This document shows, one piece after another, positions 1 through 9,123 of a stretch of DNA of 64,000 bases (position 1 is the stretch's first letter; each line of letters begins with the position of its first letter). The stretch is taken from positions 620,001 through 684,000 of the forward strand of contig NZ_JAUOTO010000005.1 in assembly GCF_030546645.1 (NCBI RefSeq). The letters run 5' to 3'. The DNA is from Flavitalea plasmicola. Lineage in GTDB: Bacteria > Bacteroidota > Bacteroidia > Chitinophagales > Chitinophagaceae. A program made the position numbers and the translations under genes. Under the pieces are notes generated by a model. The model did no database searches and had not been told where the DNA came from. It saw only the letters and a program-made list of their open reading frames with translations.

Positions 1-779
1 TAACATGGAAAGAAAAGCTTTGGCTTTGAAGCTTTCAAGAAGGATGCTGCAAGTCGTCTAAAGAACGGGTGAAGCCTTATCAGCGAAGGCTACATGCACA
101 CCCGAGACTGGAATGGCACCTTTGAGCCAGAACTCGTTCCCAAACGCCATAAGACCTTGGGACTGGCTCTTGATCGGGAGATCATTGTCTTATACGCTCG
201 TGGCGCCAGCTGCAGCGATATCCAGGCCCACCTCATGGACATGTACGGTCGGAAGGCATCAACAGCTACCATTTGCCGAGTGACAGACAAAATCCTTCCA
301 TTGATCCAGGATTGGCGTAATCGACCCTTAGAAGCGGTCTGCCCGGTTGTTTGGCTGGATGACATTCATTACAAGGTTCGTTACGAAGGGCGCGTCGTCA
401 ACCGGGCTGTTTACTGCATAATTGGACTGAACCAGTAGGGCTGCAAAGAACTATAGGCCTGTACATTGGCGATAACGAAGGTTCTAAGTTCTGGCAGCAA
501 GTGCTTACTGATCTGCAAACGAGGGCGTAGAAAGCATTTTTATCGCTTTCGTTGACAATCTGCAAGGCTTTGCGGAAGCTATTGAATCTGTTTATCCGCA
601 AGCCGAAGTACTACTTTGTATTGTCCATCAGATCAGAAACTCACATAAATAACTTTCCTATAAAGACACCAAGGCCTTCATAAAGCCTCTACTCGTGAGC
701 AGCTGGAGAAAAACGTGGAACAACTGGAGGCTAACTAGGGCACTAGGTATCTCAAGGTTATTGAATCATGGCGCAAGAA
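1..779 (+). pseudogene. IS256-family transposase remnant, 5' part (old copy)
   Basis: The old transposase begins at an ATG at 4-6 (start of the coding part; its left inverted repeat lies before the window). It parallels the intact transposase at 837-2048 along most of its length, but the frame is broken by internal stops and indels, for example a stop just after the conserved segment that ends at 438. A deletion near 70-90 removes the N-terminal part that the intact protein has. The gene is cut at 779 by the younger IS256 element; its 3' part resumes after 2170. The sequence has drifted clearly from the inserted copy, so this is a separate and older insertion, not a recent duplicate. No product is expected. 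Confidence 0.88.
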
Positions 780-2162
780 GAGAGTATTCCAATAAGTGTG
801 TCAGTTTAAAATTTTCGTAAATTTAAACTGATAAACATGGAAAAGCAATCATTCGATTTTGAAGCCTTTAAAAAGCAAGCTGCGAGCCGGATCAAGAACG
901 GCGATACCCTGTTGGGCAAGGAGGGTGTGCTGACACCTTTACTGAAAGAGTTCCTGGAAGGAGCCTTGGAGGGAGAGTTGGAGGCGCACATTGAGGAGAA
1001 TGAGGACGCCAACCGAAAGAATGGCAAGGGCAAAAAGAGGGTCAAGACACCTGTAGGAAGTGTGGATATCAACACGCCGCGAGACCGGAACGGCAGCTTT
1101 GAGCCGGAGATCATTCCCAAGCGGAATAAGACGCTGGGCGTCGATCTTGACCGGCAGATTATCGCCTTGTACGCCCGTGGCGCCAGCTACGGCGATATCC
1201 GGGACCATCTATCTGAGATGTATGACCTGGATGTTTCCCCCGCCACCATCAGCCGCGTAACGGACAAGATCCTGCCACTGATCCAGGAGTGGCGGAACAA
1301 GCCACTGGAAGCTGTCTACCCCTTTGTATGGCTGGATGCGATCCATTACAAGGTTCGTCATGAAGGACGTGTTGTGAGCCGGGCGGTCTACTGCATCATC
1401 GGTCTGAACCAGGATGGATACAAGGAACTCTTGGGTATGTATGTAGGTGAAAATGAGGGCGCTAAATTCTGGCTGCAGGTATTGACAGACTTGCAAAACC
1501 GGGGAGTCAGTGACATCTTCATCGCCTGCATTGATAACCTTCAGGGCTTTGCCGATGCCATAGAAAGCATCTTTCCCCAGGCTGAGGTCAAGCTGTGTGT
1601 GGTTCACCAGATACGTAATTCTCAAAAATATCTTTCCCACAAGGACGTCAAAGCCTTTATGAAAGACCTTCAGGGAGTATATCGGGCGACGACCAAAGAG
1701 CTTGCCGAGCGCCATCTGGATCAATTATCGTCCAACTGGGGCGCCCGTTATCCTAAAGTCATAGAGTCCTGGAAGAAGAACTGGCCTCGTCTCAGCAGCT
1801 ATTTTCAATACAATAAAGAGATTCGCAGGATAATGTACACTACCAATATCATCGAGGGCTTTCATCGGCAGCTTCGCACCGTTACCAAATCTAAAGGCGC
1901 CTTCCAAAGCGAAGATGCCTTGATGAAACTACTGTTCCTCGTGCAGGAGACTATCGTTGCCAAGTGGAATAAGCCTGTTCATAACTGGAATCAAACACTT
2001 GCCCAGTTGTCTATTATCTTTGGGGATCGTCTAAAATTGAACATATAAACAACACCTCATTGCCAAATGACATTTTGCGCAGCATCTTTAGAATATAACC
2101 AGGCCTTAGATCGTCAAAATATCATTTACCAATGAGTCTGACACACTTTATGGAATACACCC
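780..2162 (+). mobile_element. IS256-family insertion sequence, complete, 1383 bp
   Basis: The element carries one transposase gene between imperfect terminal inverted repeats of about 25 bp: 780-804 on the left and 2138-2162 on the right. The inner 12 bases, AGTGTGTCAG plus flanking positions, match almost perfectly, and both ends start with G. The 8-bp sequence CGCAAGAA lies directly outside both ends (772-779 and 2163-2170), which is the target duplication size expected for the family. The insertion point is inside an older transposase of the same family, so this is a nested insertion. Length and organisation are typical, and nothing suggests inactivation. Confidence 0.93.
837..2048 (+). 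CDS. IS256-family transposase (mutator type)
   Basis: This 403-residue protein is a full-length DDE transposase of the IS256/Mutator class, which moves the element by cut-and-paste or copy-out chemistry. Visible catalytic positions are D167 (in WLDAIHYKVR), D233 (in CIDNLQGFA) and E340 (in TTNIIEGFHRQLR), in the order and spacing usual for the family. The N-terminal third carries the charged, helical DNA-binding region. The gene fills most of the element, starting 33 bp inside the left inverted repeat and stopping 90 bp before the right one. No frameshift or stop is seen, so the enzyme is probably active. The start ATG at 837 follows an AT-rich leader and is the only plausible one. Confidence 0.95.
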   Translation: MEKQSFDFEAFKKQAASRIKNGDTLLGKEGVLTPLLKEFLEGALEGELEAHIEENEDANRKNGKGKKRVKTPVGSVDINTPRDRNGSFEPEIIPKRNKTLGVDLDRQIIALYARGASYGDIRDHLSEMYDLDVSPATISRVTDKILPLIQEWRNKPLEAVYPFVWLDAIHYKVRHEGRVVSRAVYCIIGLNQDGYKELLGMYVGENEGAKFWLQVLTDLQNRGVSDIFIACIDNLQGFADAIESIFPQAEVKLCVVHQIRNSQKYLSHKDVKAFMKDLQGVYRATTKELAERHLDQLSSNWGARYPKVIESWKKNWPRLSSYFQYNKEIRRIMYTTNIIEGFHRQLRTVTKSKGAFQSEDALMKLLFLVQETIVAKWNKPVHNWNQTLAQLSIIFGDRLKLNI

Positions 2163-2547
2163 CGCAAGAACTGGCCCCGGCTGTCGAATTACTTCCATTA
2201 CAACAAGGATATCCGCAGGATCAGGTACACCACCAATATCATCGAAGGCTTCCACCGGCAGCTTCTGTCCATCACAAAGACAAAGGGAGCTTTCCAATCC
2301 GATGATGCGCTACTGAAGCCGCTGTTCCAGGCCCAGGAGCACATTACTGCGAAGTGGAATAAGCCTGTGTTTAATTGGAACCAAACACTGGCTCAATTAA
2401 TGATTATCTTTAAAAACAGGCTGAAACTAAATCTCTAACAATGTTCCCTCATTGCCTCGTGATATTTTGTGCGGCGTTAGAATATCACCCGGTCTTATCA
2501 GACAAAATATCATTGGCTAATGAGGCCTGAAACACTTAATGTGATAC
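2163..2547 (+). pseudogene. IS256-family transposase remnant, 3' part and old right end
   Basis: After the second CGCAAGAA copy the old transposase resumes at the position that matches the segment before residue 320 of the intact protein and runs to a stop at 2436-2438. The catalytic Glu segment (NIIEGFHRQL) is preserved here. The following 110 bases parallel the untranslated 3' end of the intact element and end in a degenerate right inverted repeat around 2526-2547. Together with 1-779 this shows an older element split by the younger one. Confidence 0.85.
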
Positions 2548-2558
2548 ATCCTCAATCT

Positions 2559-3524
2559 CTACTTCAGCCTGTAATTCTTAAAACTAAACAACTGCCTCCC
2601 TCCCAAAAAGTGCTGTTCGATAAAGGTCAGGATTCGGTATTTCATCCTTTCATGCTTATGTTTATTTAAGGGTTTGCCCTCTTTACGTGCCTCTTGGAGA
2701 TGGTTTTGTTGACGTTCCAGCTGATCGGTCCAATTGCATAGCTGAATGCGCTCATCCATAACGGAAGGATGAGTTCCCGTAAATTTCGTTAACAGGCTGA
2801 TGTCGCCAAAGTGAAATTCCGGTTTTTCCTGTTTAAACCGAGCTTCGGCTACGTCCTGCCCCCGATGAATGACCTCCATAGCCTTGCATTTGTTCTGCAT
2901 GTATTGTGGTGGACGAACCCAGCCATAGTGGTTGATATAGGCGTCAACCCGGGCGACTTTTAGTTTATAGGTGCCTTCCTTTTGCCTGTAATGGATGCCG
3001 TCGAAGTTCGGGATACGCCGGAAGGATTGGGCCGATTCCCAGGAGTGAACATCCGGGTCGTTGCGAATAACACGGATCTCGTTGGCGTACCAGGCGTGAG
3101 AGGTAATATAATGGTCATAATCCCCCCAGAAATGTCTGTATTTGAAGAGCAGGCCTTCGATAGATCTGTCGTGAAGGAGTTCTTCACAGCGTTGGCGTAT
3201 CTTGGGCAAGTCATTCTCATGCACCACTTCGTCACTCTGCACATAAAAGAGCCAGTCGCCCTTGCAGGCATTCTTGGCGATGTCCGTCTGATGGGCGTGT
3301 TCCATGCCCCGGGGATATTTTTCCAGGTCCCAAACGGTGTGAATAATTTTTATCTTGTCGCTGCCGATGCTTTGGATCTCTTCGAAGGTGCGATCGTCCG
3401 GATCACTGGCGCCCAGCGCCACTACAAATTCGTCGACAAGGGGGAGAATAGATGCGATTGCCTGTTTGATGGGGTAATAGTATCTGGTGCCATTGCGCAC
3501 CATGGTAAAGCCGCTGAAAGTCAT
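2559..3524 (-). CDS. Glycosyltransferase, GT2/GT-A-like
   Basis: The 321-residue protein has the layout of a GT-A glycosyltransferase: an N-terminal FTMVRNG strand-turn, an acidic patch (GASDPDD), the segment GDWLFYVQSDEVV around residues 90-105 where the nucleotide-sugar/metal DxD site normally lies (here QSDE), and a basic, aromatic C-terminal half. No membrane segment or signal peptide is visible, so it should act in the cytoplasm, probably on a glycan or glycolipid precursor. It stands alone on its strand, next to the insertion sequence, and convergent to it. The donor and acceptor cannot be read from the sequence. The start at 3524 is the first ATG of the open frame and gives a good fit to the fold's first strand. 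Confidence 0.75.
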   Translation of the reverse strand: MTFSGFTMVRNGTRYYYPIKQAIASILPLVDEFVVALGASDPDDRTFEEIQSIGSDKIKIIHTVWDLEKYPRGMEHAHQTDIAKNACKGDWLFYVQSDEVVHENDLPKIRQRCEELLHDRSIEGLLFKYRHFWGDYDHYITSHAWYANEIRVIRNDPDVHSWESAQSFRRIPNFDGIHYRQKEGTYKLKVARVDAYINHYGWVRPPQYMQNKCKAMEVIHRGQDVAEARFKQEKPEFHFGDISLLTKFTGTHPSVMDERIQLCNWTDQLERQQNHLQEARKEGKPLNKHKHERMKYRILTFIEQHFLGGRQLFSFKNYRLK

Positions 3525-3816
3525 AGTCCAATTTTTAGGTCAGTTGGTTAATTACATGTTATACATGCAAAAGTTATGCACGGTTGCTTGCAAAGAATTA
3601 AGGCGAGATTAAAGCAGGTAAATGGCTAAAAGTTATCGGTGAATTGACGGGATCAACGTAAAATGTATTATCAAATTTGCCCTGCTGTTTTCACGAGCGT
3701 TTTTTCATGGCTTGACGGGTAGAAATCCTATGTGGAGAACGACTATTTGGTATTATTTTAGTATGGCTATAGAGGCTTAAAAAAATATCCTGTTACCTGC
3801 GCAAAAATCCGTCGCT

Positions 3817-3906
3817 ATGAAGAAAACCATACTCATCAATCTGCTGCTTATCCTGGCATATTACCTGTTCTTACAATTGTTGGTAGCTGCCTTTATAAGA
3901 GGATGA
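3817..3906 (+). CDS. Possible 29-residue hydrophobic peptide
   Basis: An ATG at 3817 opens a short frame with a Met-Lys-Lys start followed by an almost uninterrupted run of hydrophobic residues that would form one membrane helix, ending in Arg-Gly. It overlaps the 3' end of the convergent MOSC gene by 14 bp. The rest of 3525-3892 holds no other gene that I can support. Such small single-span peptides exist, but a hydrophobic frame of this length can also arise by chance, so this is only a candidate. Confidence 0.25.
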   Translation: MKKTILINLLLILAYYLFLQLLVAAFIRG

Positions 3907-4693
3907 TCGTATCTCCCACGGAGATACTACTGGCTTTTACTGCAGGCACTATAAGGAGGTTTTGACCGAAATAGATCTTGTTACCTCGTTGTCGATACTT
4001 GCTGAGGGTCTTCAGCGGCTCCTTACCTTTTTCACCTGTAGCCATATCGATGGTCGTGATGACACATCGGGCACAAGGTTTTACGCCATAAAATGTGATC
4101 CCTGCAATATTAAATACCCTCATTTCATCTTCCTGAAAAGGAGTGCCTCCTATGAAAACAATGTTTGGGCGGAAGCGTTCCATAGAGAGAGTGTGGGACA
4201 GGCGGCTGTTTAAGTTATCCAATGATGCCTGGCCAATGAGGAGAAGAGGAAAGCCATCGGAAAAGCTGGTGATCTCTTCGCCATGGGCGTAATCAGGATC
4301 TACCTTACGCTGGGAATTTTCCGGCATATACACCAGCCGGCAGGATAGGGACAACATGCGGGAAAACCATACATCTGCATTTTCGCCCACATATTGGGCT
4401 TCACAGACATCTTCCCAGACCGTCACTGTACAAGCTTCGCCAGCGGGCACAAAAGGGACTAAAAAAGACTCCCCTGTATGCTTGTGCTGCACCAATAAAC
4501 CATCACCCTGTAACTGCACCCGAAGCAACGCCATCTGCGGCAACTCCCGCTGCGTCAAAAACCGGTTCTGTTCATCCACCAGCATCCAGCGCCGGTCATG
4601 TTCTAACCCCCGGTCGGTGACCATGGCTGATTCGAGGGAAATCCCCCCAAGAGATTTGACGGGATAAACATATAATGCACTGACAGTCAGCAT
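3893..4693 (-). CDS. MOSC domain-containing protein (YcbX/mARC-like)
   Basis: The 266-residue protein has the N-terminal MOSC beta-barrel domain (VYPVKSLGG near the start, then DRRWMLVDEQNRFLTQRE around residues 33-50) followed by the MOSC domain with RFRPNIVF and a KPCARC segment near residue 210. MOSC proteins bind molybdenum cofactor and, in the mARC/YcbX branch, reduce N-hydroxylated compounds; the Cys in the CARC segment is at the usual position of the cofactor-ligating Cys. No ferredoxin domain is attached, so an external electron donor would be needed. It lies 8 bp downstream of trmD and is probably co-transcribed with it. Confidence 0.85.
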   Translation of the reverse strand: MLTVSALYVYPVKSLGGISLESAMVTDRGLEHDRRWMLVDEQNRFLTQRELPQMALLRVQLQGDGLLVQHKHTGESFLVPFVPAGEACTVTVWEDVCEAQYVGENADVWFSRMLSLSCRLVYMPENSQRKVDPDYAHGEEITSFSDGFPLLLIGQASLDNLNSRLSHTLSMERFRPNIVFIGGTPFQEDEMRVFNIAGITFYGVKPCARCVITTIDMATGEKGKEPLKTLSKYRQRGNKIYFGQNLLIVPAVKASSISVGDTIILL

Positions 4694-4701
4694 AATTAAA
4701 A

Positions 4702-5379
4702 TTAAGGTTCCAGGAGGTCCGGTCTCCTTTCCTGCGTCCGTTGTAAGGACTGCTCATGCCGCCAGTCCTCGATCTTCTTAGGATCGCCGCTCAGGAGGAT
4801 CTCGGGCACCTTGGCGCCCCTGAAATCGGCCGGACGGGTGTAGACCGGCGGCGCCAGCAGGTCGTCTTGGAAGGAGTCGAAAAGGGCGGAGGTTTCATCG
4901 TTCAACACCCCTGGTAGTAACCTTCCGATGGTGTCCACTAATACGGCGGCTGCCAGCTCGCCCCCACTGAGGACATAGGAGCCTATGGAAACTTCTAACG
5001 TGACAAACTGGTCCCGGATCCGCTGATCGATGCCCTTATAATGCCCGCAAATGATCAGGATATTCTCTTTCAGGGACAGCTGGTTGGACATGCGCTGATC
5101 CAGCAGGGACCCATCCGGGGTCATATAGATCACTTCATCATAGTGAGCTTCTTTCGACAGAGCTTCGATGGCATTGGCCAGCGGCTCGGGCATCATGACC
5201 ATTCCGGCCCCGCCACCGTACTGGTAGTCGTCCACCTGCCCGTACTCATTCACCGCCCATTGCCGGAGATGATGGACCCGGATCTCCAGTAACCCCTTCT
5301 CCTTCGCCCTTTTAAGGATGGAATGCTGAAATGGGCTCTCCAGGAGCTCCGGGAGGACGGTGAGAATATCAATCTTCAT
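4702..5379 (-). CDS. trmD: tRNA (guanine-N1)-methyltransferase
   Basis: The 225-residue protein matches TrmD across its length. It methylates G37 of tRNAs that read codons starting with C, preventing +1 frameshifts. Visible signatures are the N-terminal MKIDILTVLPE, YGGGAGMVM, ICGHYKGIDQRI and SIGSYVLSGGELA (the trefoil knot that binds S-adenosylmethionine) and GDPKKIEDWRHEQSL near the C-terminus. The enzyme works as a homodimer in the cytosol. In many bacteria trmD sits in an rpsP-rimM-trmD-rplS operon; here none of those genes is adjacent, and it is followed instead by a MOSC gene. The ATG at 5379 matches the conserved N-terminus. Confidence 0.97.
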   Translation of the reverse strand: MKIDILTVLPELLESPFQHSILKRAKEKGLLEIRVHHLRQWAVNEYGQVDDYQYGGGAGMVMMPEPLANAIEALSKEAHYDEVIYMTPDGSLLDQRMSNQLSLKENILIICGHYKGIDQRIRDQFVTLEVSIGSYVLSGGELAAAVLVDTIGRLLPGVLNDETSALFDSFQDDLLAPPVYTRPADFRGAKVPEILLSGDPKKIEDWRHEQSLQRTQERRPDLLEP

Positions 5380-5599
5380 GCGATAAAATTAAAAAAGTTT
5401 AATGCGGAAAGACTTTGTTATCGAAATATTTTCTAAATTTGCTATAGAACGTGTCCAACTAAGATATTTTTAAGGCGCATCTTAAACCTTCAGCGCTACT
5501 TCAGAACGCCGGTGTCCCCCATAGAACTGTGTCCTGCTATTCCTTTTTAATACTGACAGAATAACTTTTTCCATTCCGTGGATTATTATTCAGTCCGAA

Positions 5600-5637
5600 A
5601 TTTATGAGCATGCTTTTTAAAGAATATGCTCATAAAT
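5600..5637 (+). promoter_or_regulatory. 12-bp perfect inverted repeat across the first start codon of the YfhO gene
   Basis: ATTTATGAGCAT at 5600-5611 is exactly repeated in reverse complement at 5626-5637, with a 14-base AT-rich loop. The right arm contains the first possible start codon (5626) of the downstream gene. In RNA the structure would bury that codon; in DNA it could be an operator. No T-run follows, so it does not look like a simple terminator. Function is inferred only. Confidence 0.4.
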
Positions 5638-7767
5638 GCTGAATTATCCCCGAGGACTGTGACATCTACTGGCAAGATGCTGACCTCCCTGTGCATCTAC
5701 CTGTTCCTGCTATACGCCACAGCCGTCCTGCTGTACCCGGTGATCTTCACCAGGGAGTACTCTTTTTGCGTAAAACAGGACAATCTGCACCAGACCTATC
5801 CTTATTTCAACAAGCTCGCCAGTTCCTTGCACAAGGGCTATCTCCCCACCTGGGATGCCAATACCTCTGGCGGAAAAAGCTTCGTGGGAGAGATCCAGCC
5901 AGGGATCTTTTACCCCCTGAATATTCTCTGGTGCTTCCTTTTCGGCTCCGCGAGCGGCATCAGCGTTTATTATATCGACCTGCTTACAGCCCTGCACTTC
6001 CTCATCTGTCTCATTGGGATGTACAAAGCAGCCAGAACATTTCTCCTGCCGTCTTTCCCGGCCATCGCCACGGCACTGATCTTTACCTTCACCGGCGCCG
6101 TCGCCGCCAGGGCAGGGGGGCAGACAGGCATTTTTTTCGGGCTCACCCTCCTTCCCTGGAGCGTTTATTTCACCGCCCGGTACTATATGGACAGGAGGCA
6201 TAAAAAATTCCTCCTCTTTTCCGGACTGGTCGCCGGCCTGGAAATCCTGGCTGGTCATATGCAGCCGTTTTTTCACACCATGATCATCAATGGGATCATC
6301 ATCCTCTTTTTTGAGTTTAAGGATCGCAGGACCTGGAAAGCATTTCTGGTGGCTTCCGGCATCAACTTCTCCCTCCTCCTGGTACTTGCCTTTATCGTCA
6401 CTCTCCCGCAACTGTATTACTCCTCCCAGTATCTGAGTGATGTGTACAGGTCGGTAGGCCCGGGCGGCATCCTTGCAGCGCCGGGTGGGAAAGTGCCCCT
6501 CGACATCTATACTCACCGGCATATCATCAACCTTTACAACCTGCCCAACCTGCTGGGACAGGATTTTACAAAGCCCGAAGATGATAATATCATTTACATG
6601 GGGATACTGCCCCTGCTCCTTTTTATTCTCTACCTCGTGCGTCACAGGCGGCTGACACTTTCCCCGGCACATGCAGCCATAACGAGATTGTTGCTCATCA
6701 TCCTGGCTGTCGGTACTGTCTGCGTACTGGGCTACCTGACCTTCATCCCCTTTATCCTTCATCAGCTGCCCTTTGTCAGTGTTGTCAGACAACTGGGAAG
6801 ATACATGATCCTCATTAGTTTCAGTGCTTCCCTGCTGGCCGGCCTGGGCATTGCCTATATTTCACAGATCAAAGAATGGTTGTTTCAACATCATACGAAG
6901 GTAAAGTTATATGTATTGGCATTCCTGGGCATTAATGCGCTGTACTGGATCATCGTCCAGTCCAATGTTATTCCCATCGCTGTATCCATCCCTTTCCTCT
7001 GCTGTTTCCTTTTTCTCATCGCAGGGATGAAAATGAAAAAGATCACCGAAATCACCGTGCTGGCAATTGCCGTCATCAGTATCGACCTGTATGTCAACAA
7101 ACCCAGCTATTCTCCCATAGACAATGAGTTTTATGCCGACCGCTATTATGGCCGGAACAGGATCATCGACAGCCTGGAACACACCTACGGCCAGTACCGC
7201 GTGGCTTTTGATATGAGCAACTACGCCTTCGAAAGGCGTAACCTGGGCAATATGTACAATATCCAGACCACCTGGGGTTACAGCGCTACCTACAACAAGG
7301 AATACCTCGACTTCATCAATACGGACCCGCGCCCGGATTCCGAGACAGGAGATCTCCTGAATATCAGGTACATCATCTCGGACAAGACGCAGGGCGCCGG
7401 CTTCGTATTGAAAGATTCCATAGAAGGAATGAAGCTCTATGAAAAGAAGAACTATTATCCTCGCATGTATTGGCAACATCAGTTGGGGATGCCCGGTCCG
7501 GCCATCGAGGCGGCCAATAAAGGGACGATCCGGCAGACGGCGTACTCGGACCTTTACCAGCGGATAGAAATCGATTGTCCCGCGAGAGATACCCTGATCA
7601 TTTCTGAAAACAGCTATCCCGGCTGGAAATGCTTCGACAATCGGAAAGAGATACCCATCCGGCCCGCAAAGATCAAAAATTACCCGCCTTTGTTCAGGTC
7701 TGTTGTCCTGGACAAGGGGCATCATATAGTAGAGTTCAGGTACAACAAAGTATTCTATTGGTTCTAA
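5626..7767 (+). CDS. YfhO-family polytopic membrane protein
   Basis: The 713-residue protein has about 12 hydrophobic spans in its first two thirds, then a soluble C-terminal domain (about residues 490-713). This is the layout of YfhO-type GT-C-fold membrane proteins, which are thought to move or transfer sugars from polyprenyl-phosphate donors outside the cytoplasmic membrane. Near the N-terminus an acidic/aromatic loop (KQDNLHQTYPYFNKL) follows the first span, where GT-C enzymes hold catalytic acids. The next gene, a polyprenyl-phosphate glycosyltransferase, fits as supplier of the lipid-linked sugar. Two starts are possible: 5626, which lies in a hairpin arm, or ATG 5677, which begins directly at the first membrane span; I cannot decide between them. 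Confidence 0.82.
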   Translation: MLINAELSPRTVTSTGKMLTSLCIYLFLLYATAVLLYPVIFTREYSFCVKQDNLHQTYPYFNKLASSLHKGYLPTWDANTSGGKSFVGEIQPGIFYPLNILWCFLFGSASGISVYYIDLLTALHFLICLIGMYKAARTFLLPSFPAIATALIFTFTGAVAARAGGQTGIFFGLTLLPWSVYFTARYYMDRRHKKFLLFSGLVAGLEILAGHMQPFFHTMIINGIIILFFEFKDRRTWKAFLVASGINFSLLLVLAFIVTLPQLYYSSQYLSDVYRSVGPGGILAAPGGKVPLDIYTHRHIINLYNLPNLLGQDFTKPEDDNIIYMGILPLLLFILYLVRHRRLTLSPAHAAITRLLLIILAVGTVCVLGYLTFIPFILHQLPFVSVVRQLGRYMILISFSASLLAGLGIAYISQIKEWLFQHHTKVKLYVLAFLGINALYWIIVQSNVIPIAVSIPFLCCFLFLIAGMKMKKITEITVLAIAVISIDLYVNKPSYSPIDNEFYADRYYGRNRIIDSLEHTYGQYRVAFDMSNYAFERRNLGNMYNIQTTWGYSATYNKEYLDFINTDPRPDSETGDLLNIRYIISDKTQGAGFVLKDSIEGMKLYEKKNYYPRMYWQHQLGMPGPAIEAANKGTIRQTAYSDLYQRIEIDCPARDTLIISENSYPGWKCFDNRKEIPIRPAKIKNYPPLFRSVVLDKGHHIVEFRYNKVFYWF

Positions 7768-7786
7768 CAATCTAAACCATCCTATT

Positions 7787-8626
7787 ATGGAAAGTAGTCA
7801 TGATACCGCAGGATTGGCCCCTGCCCGCAAAACACCCCGGCACGTCAGAAGGCCGGATGTCAACCAGCAGATAAAAAAACTCTCCGTCATCATACCCTGC
7901 TACAACGAGGCCGCCACCATTGCCGTCATCCTGGATAAGGTCACCGATGTGGAGCTGATGCACCACATCGAAAAAGAGATCATCGTCGTCAATGACTGTT
8001 CCAAAGACGATACGGACCTGATGATCCGGGAATACCTGGAGGACAATCCCCAGGCGCCTATCCGGTACATCTGCAAGGAAGTAAACCAGGGTAAGGGTGC
8101 TGCCGTCCACACAGGGATGGCAGCCGCCACGGGCGACTATATCATCATCCAGGACGCGGACCTTGAATACGACCCCCGGGAGTACAATATTATGCTGGCC
8201 CCCATACTATCCGGGGACGCGGATATCGTATACGGCTCCCGCTTCATGGGCGGCAATCCCCACCGCGTGCTGTTCTTCTGGCATACCCTGGGCAATAAAA
8301 TGCTGACTTTCTTCAGCAATCTGTTTACCAATATGCACCTGACGGATGCGCACACCTGCTATAAGGTGATCCCCACCAGCATTACCCATCAGATGTCCCT
8401 GAAGGAACAGCGTTTTGCTTTTGATGCCGAACTGAATGTAAAGATCTCCTCCCTTCCCGGTCTCCGGGTCTATGAAGTGGGCATTTCCTATTATGGGAGG
8501 ACTTTTGCCGAAGGAAAGAAGATCCGGTTCCGTGATGCCTTGCGATCCGTATTTTGCATCCTGAAATATTCCCTGGCCTCCCCTGCACCCAGGCTGCAGT
8601 CACAGCCGGAAGAAGTGGGAAAATAA
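7787..8626 (+). CDS. Polyprenyl-phosphate glycosyltransferase (GT2, DPM1-like)
   Basis: The 279-residue protein is a GT-A enzyme of the dolichol-phosphate mannosyltransferase type: VIIPCYNEAATI near residue 37, IIVVNDCSKDDT near 65, GKGAAVHTGM near 103 and the DADLEYDP metal/nucleotide motif near residue 123. It has no C-terminal membrane spans, like DPM1 itself, so it would act on the cytoplasmic face and attach a sugar to a polyprenyl phosphate. It follows the YfhO-type gene by 19 bp and precedes a small gene closely; the pair probably makes and uses a lipid-linked sugar for envelope decoration. The N-terminal 35 residues are extra compared with the core fold. Confidence 0.87.
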   Translation: MESSHDTAGLAPARKTPRHVRRPDVNQQIKKLSVIIPCYNEAATIAVILDKVTDVELMHHIEKEIIVVNDCSKDDTDLMIREYLEDNPQAPIRYICKEVNQGKGAAVHTGMAAATGDYIIIQDADLEYDPREYNIMLAPILSGDADIVYGSRFMGGNPHRVLFFWHTLGNKMLTFFSNLFTNMHLTDAHTCYKVIPTSITHQMSLKEQRFAFDAELNVKISSLPGLRVYEVGISYYGRTFAEGKKIRFRDALRSVFCILKYSLASPAPRLQSQPEEVGK

Positions 8627-8693
8627 GATTATGTGTACCGGGCTAGTACCGCCGGGGTGTTTTGTTGTTTTAAGGTTTACCAACTCTACAACT

Positions 8694-8981
8694 ATGAACG
8701 ACAATCCCGAAGAAAACCTCCGGAAGGAGCTGATAGAAGACTATTTTCTGGAGATAACCGAGCTCATCGGCGGTGAAAACCTGCGTACCGAAATAGATTT
8801 TAAGGATGATGATGTCTACTCTGCAAGATTACAGATAAACGTTTCCGGTCTCACCAACGAACAGGACCTGGATCATTTTATTGCCGGGCTCAAGTCTATT
8901 ATCCGGAGAATTAATATCATTGAAAAAGATGTAAAAATAGGCCTTGCCATTGAACTGGAAGGTCTCAACAAGAATGGATAA
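8694..8981 (+). CDS. Conserved-looking small hypothetical protein
   Basis: A soluble, acidic protein of 95 residues when started at ATG 8694; the frame is open upstream to 8631, but those extra residues look untranslated. The start chosen gives MNDNPEENLRKEL and a plausible alpha/beta profile with no signal or membrane span. The codon usage fits a real gene. It follows the GT2 gene by 67 bp and is probably the last gene of that transcript, since a hairpin follows at 9000-9025. I do not recognise a family. Confidence 0.55.
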   Translation: MNDNPEENLRKELIEDYFLEITELIGGENLRTEIDFKDDDVYSARLQINVSGLTNEQDLDHFIAGLKSIIRRINIIEKDVKIGLAIELEGLNKNG

Positions 8982-8999
8982 TATTACTTTTTCCATAAT

Positions 9000-9025
9000 A
9001 AGGCTGCATCCTCATGCGCAGCCTT
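9000..9025 (+). terminator. Candidate terminator hairpin
   Basis: AAGGCTGC at 9000-9007 pairs exactly with GCAGCCTT at 9018-9025 across a 10-base loop, 18 bp after the stop of the preceding gene. The tail is only weakly T-rich. The position between two same-strand transcription units supports a terminator for the YfhO/GT2 transcript. Confidence 0.5.
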
Positions 9026-9123
9026 AACTATTGATAGCCAGCCTCATAACAAGTTATGCACATGCCTGCTTTCCTTAATGTGCGCATTTATCCAATTCTT
9101 CGATATTATTGTACTTTAATTCC

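Noticed and set aside
5710-6792. Long open frame on the minus strand inside the YfhO gene
   Set aside because: It lies antisense to a strongly supported membrane protein, has low-complexity acidic composition and no recognisable domain; it is a shadow.
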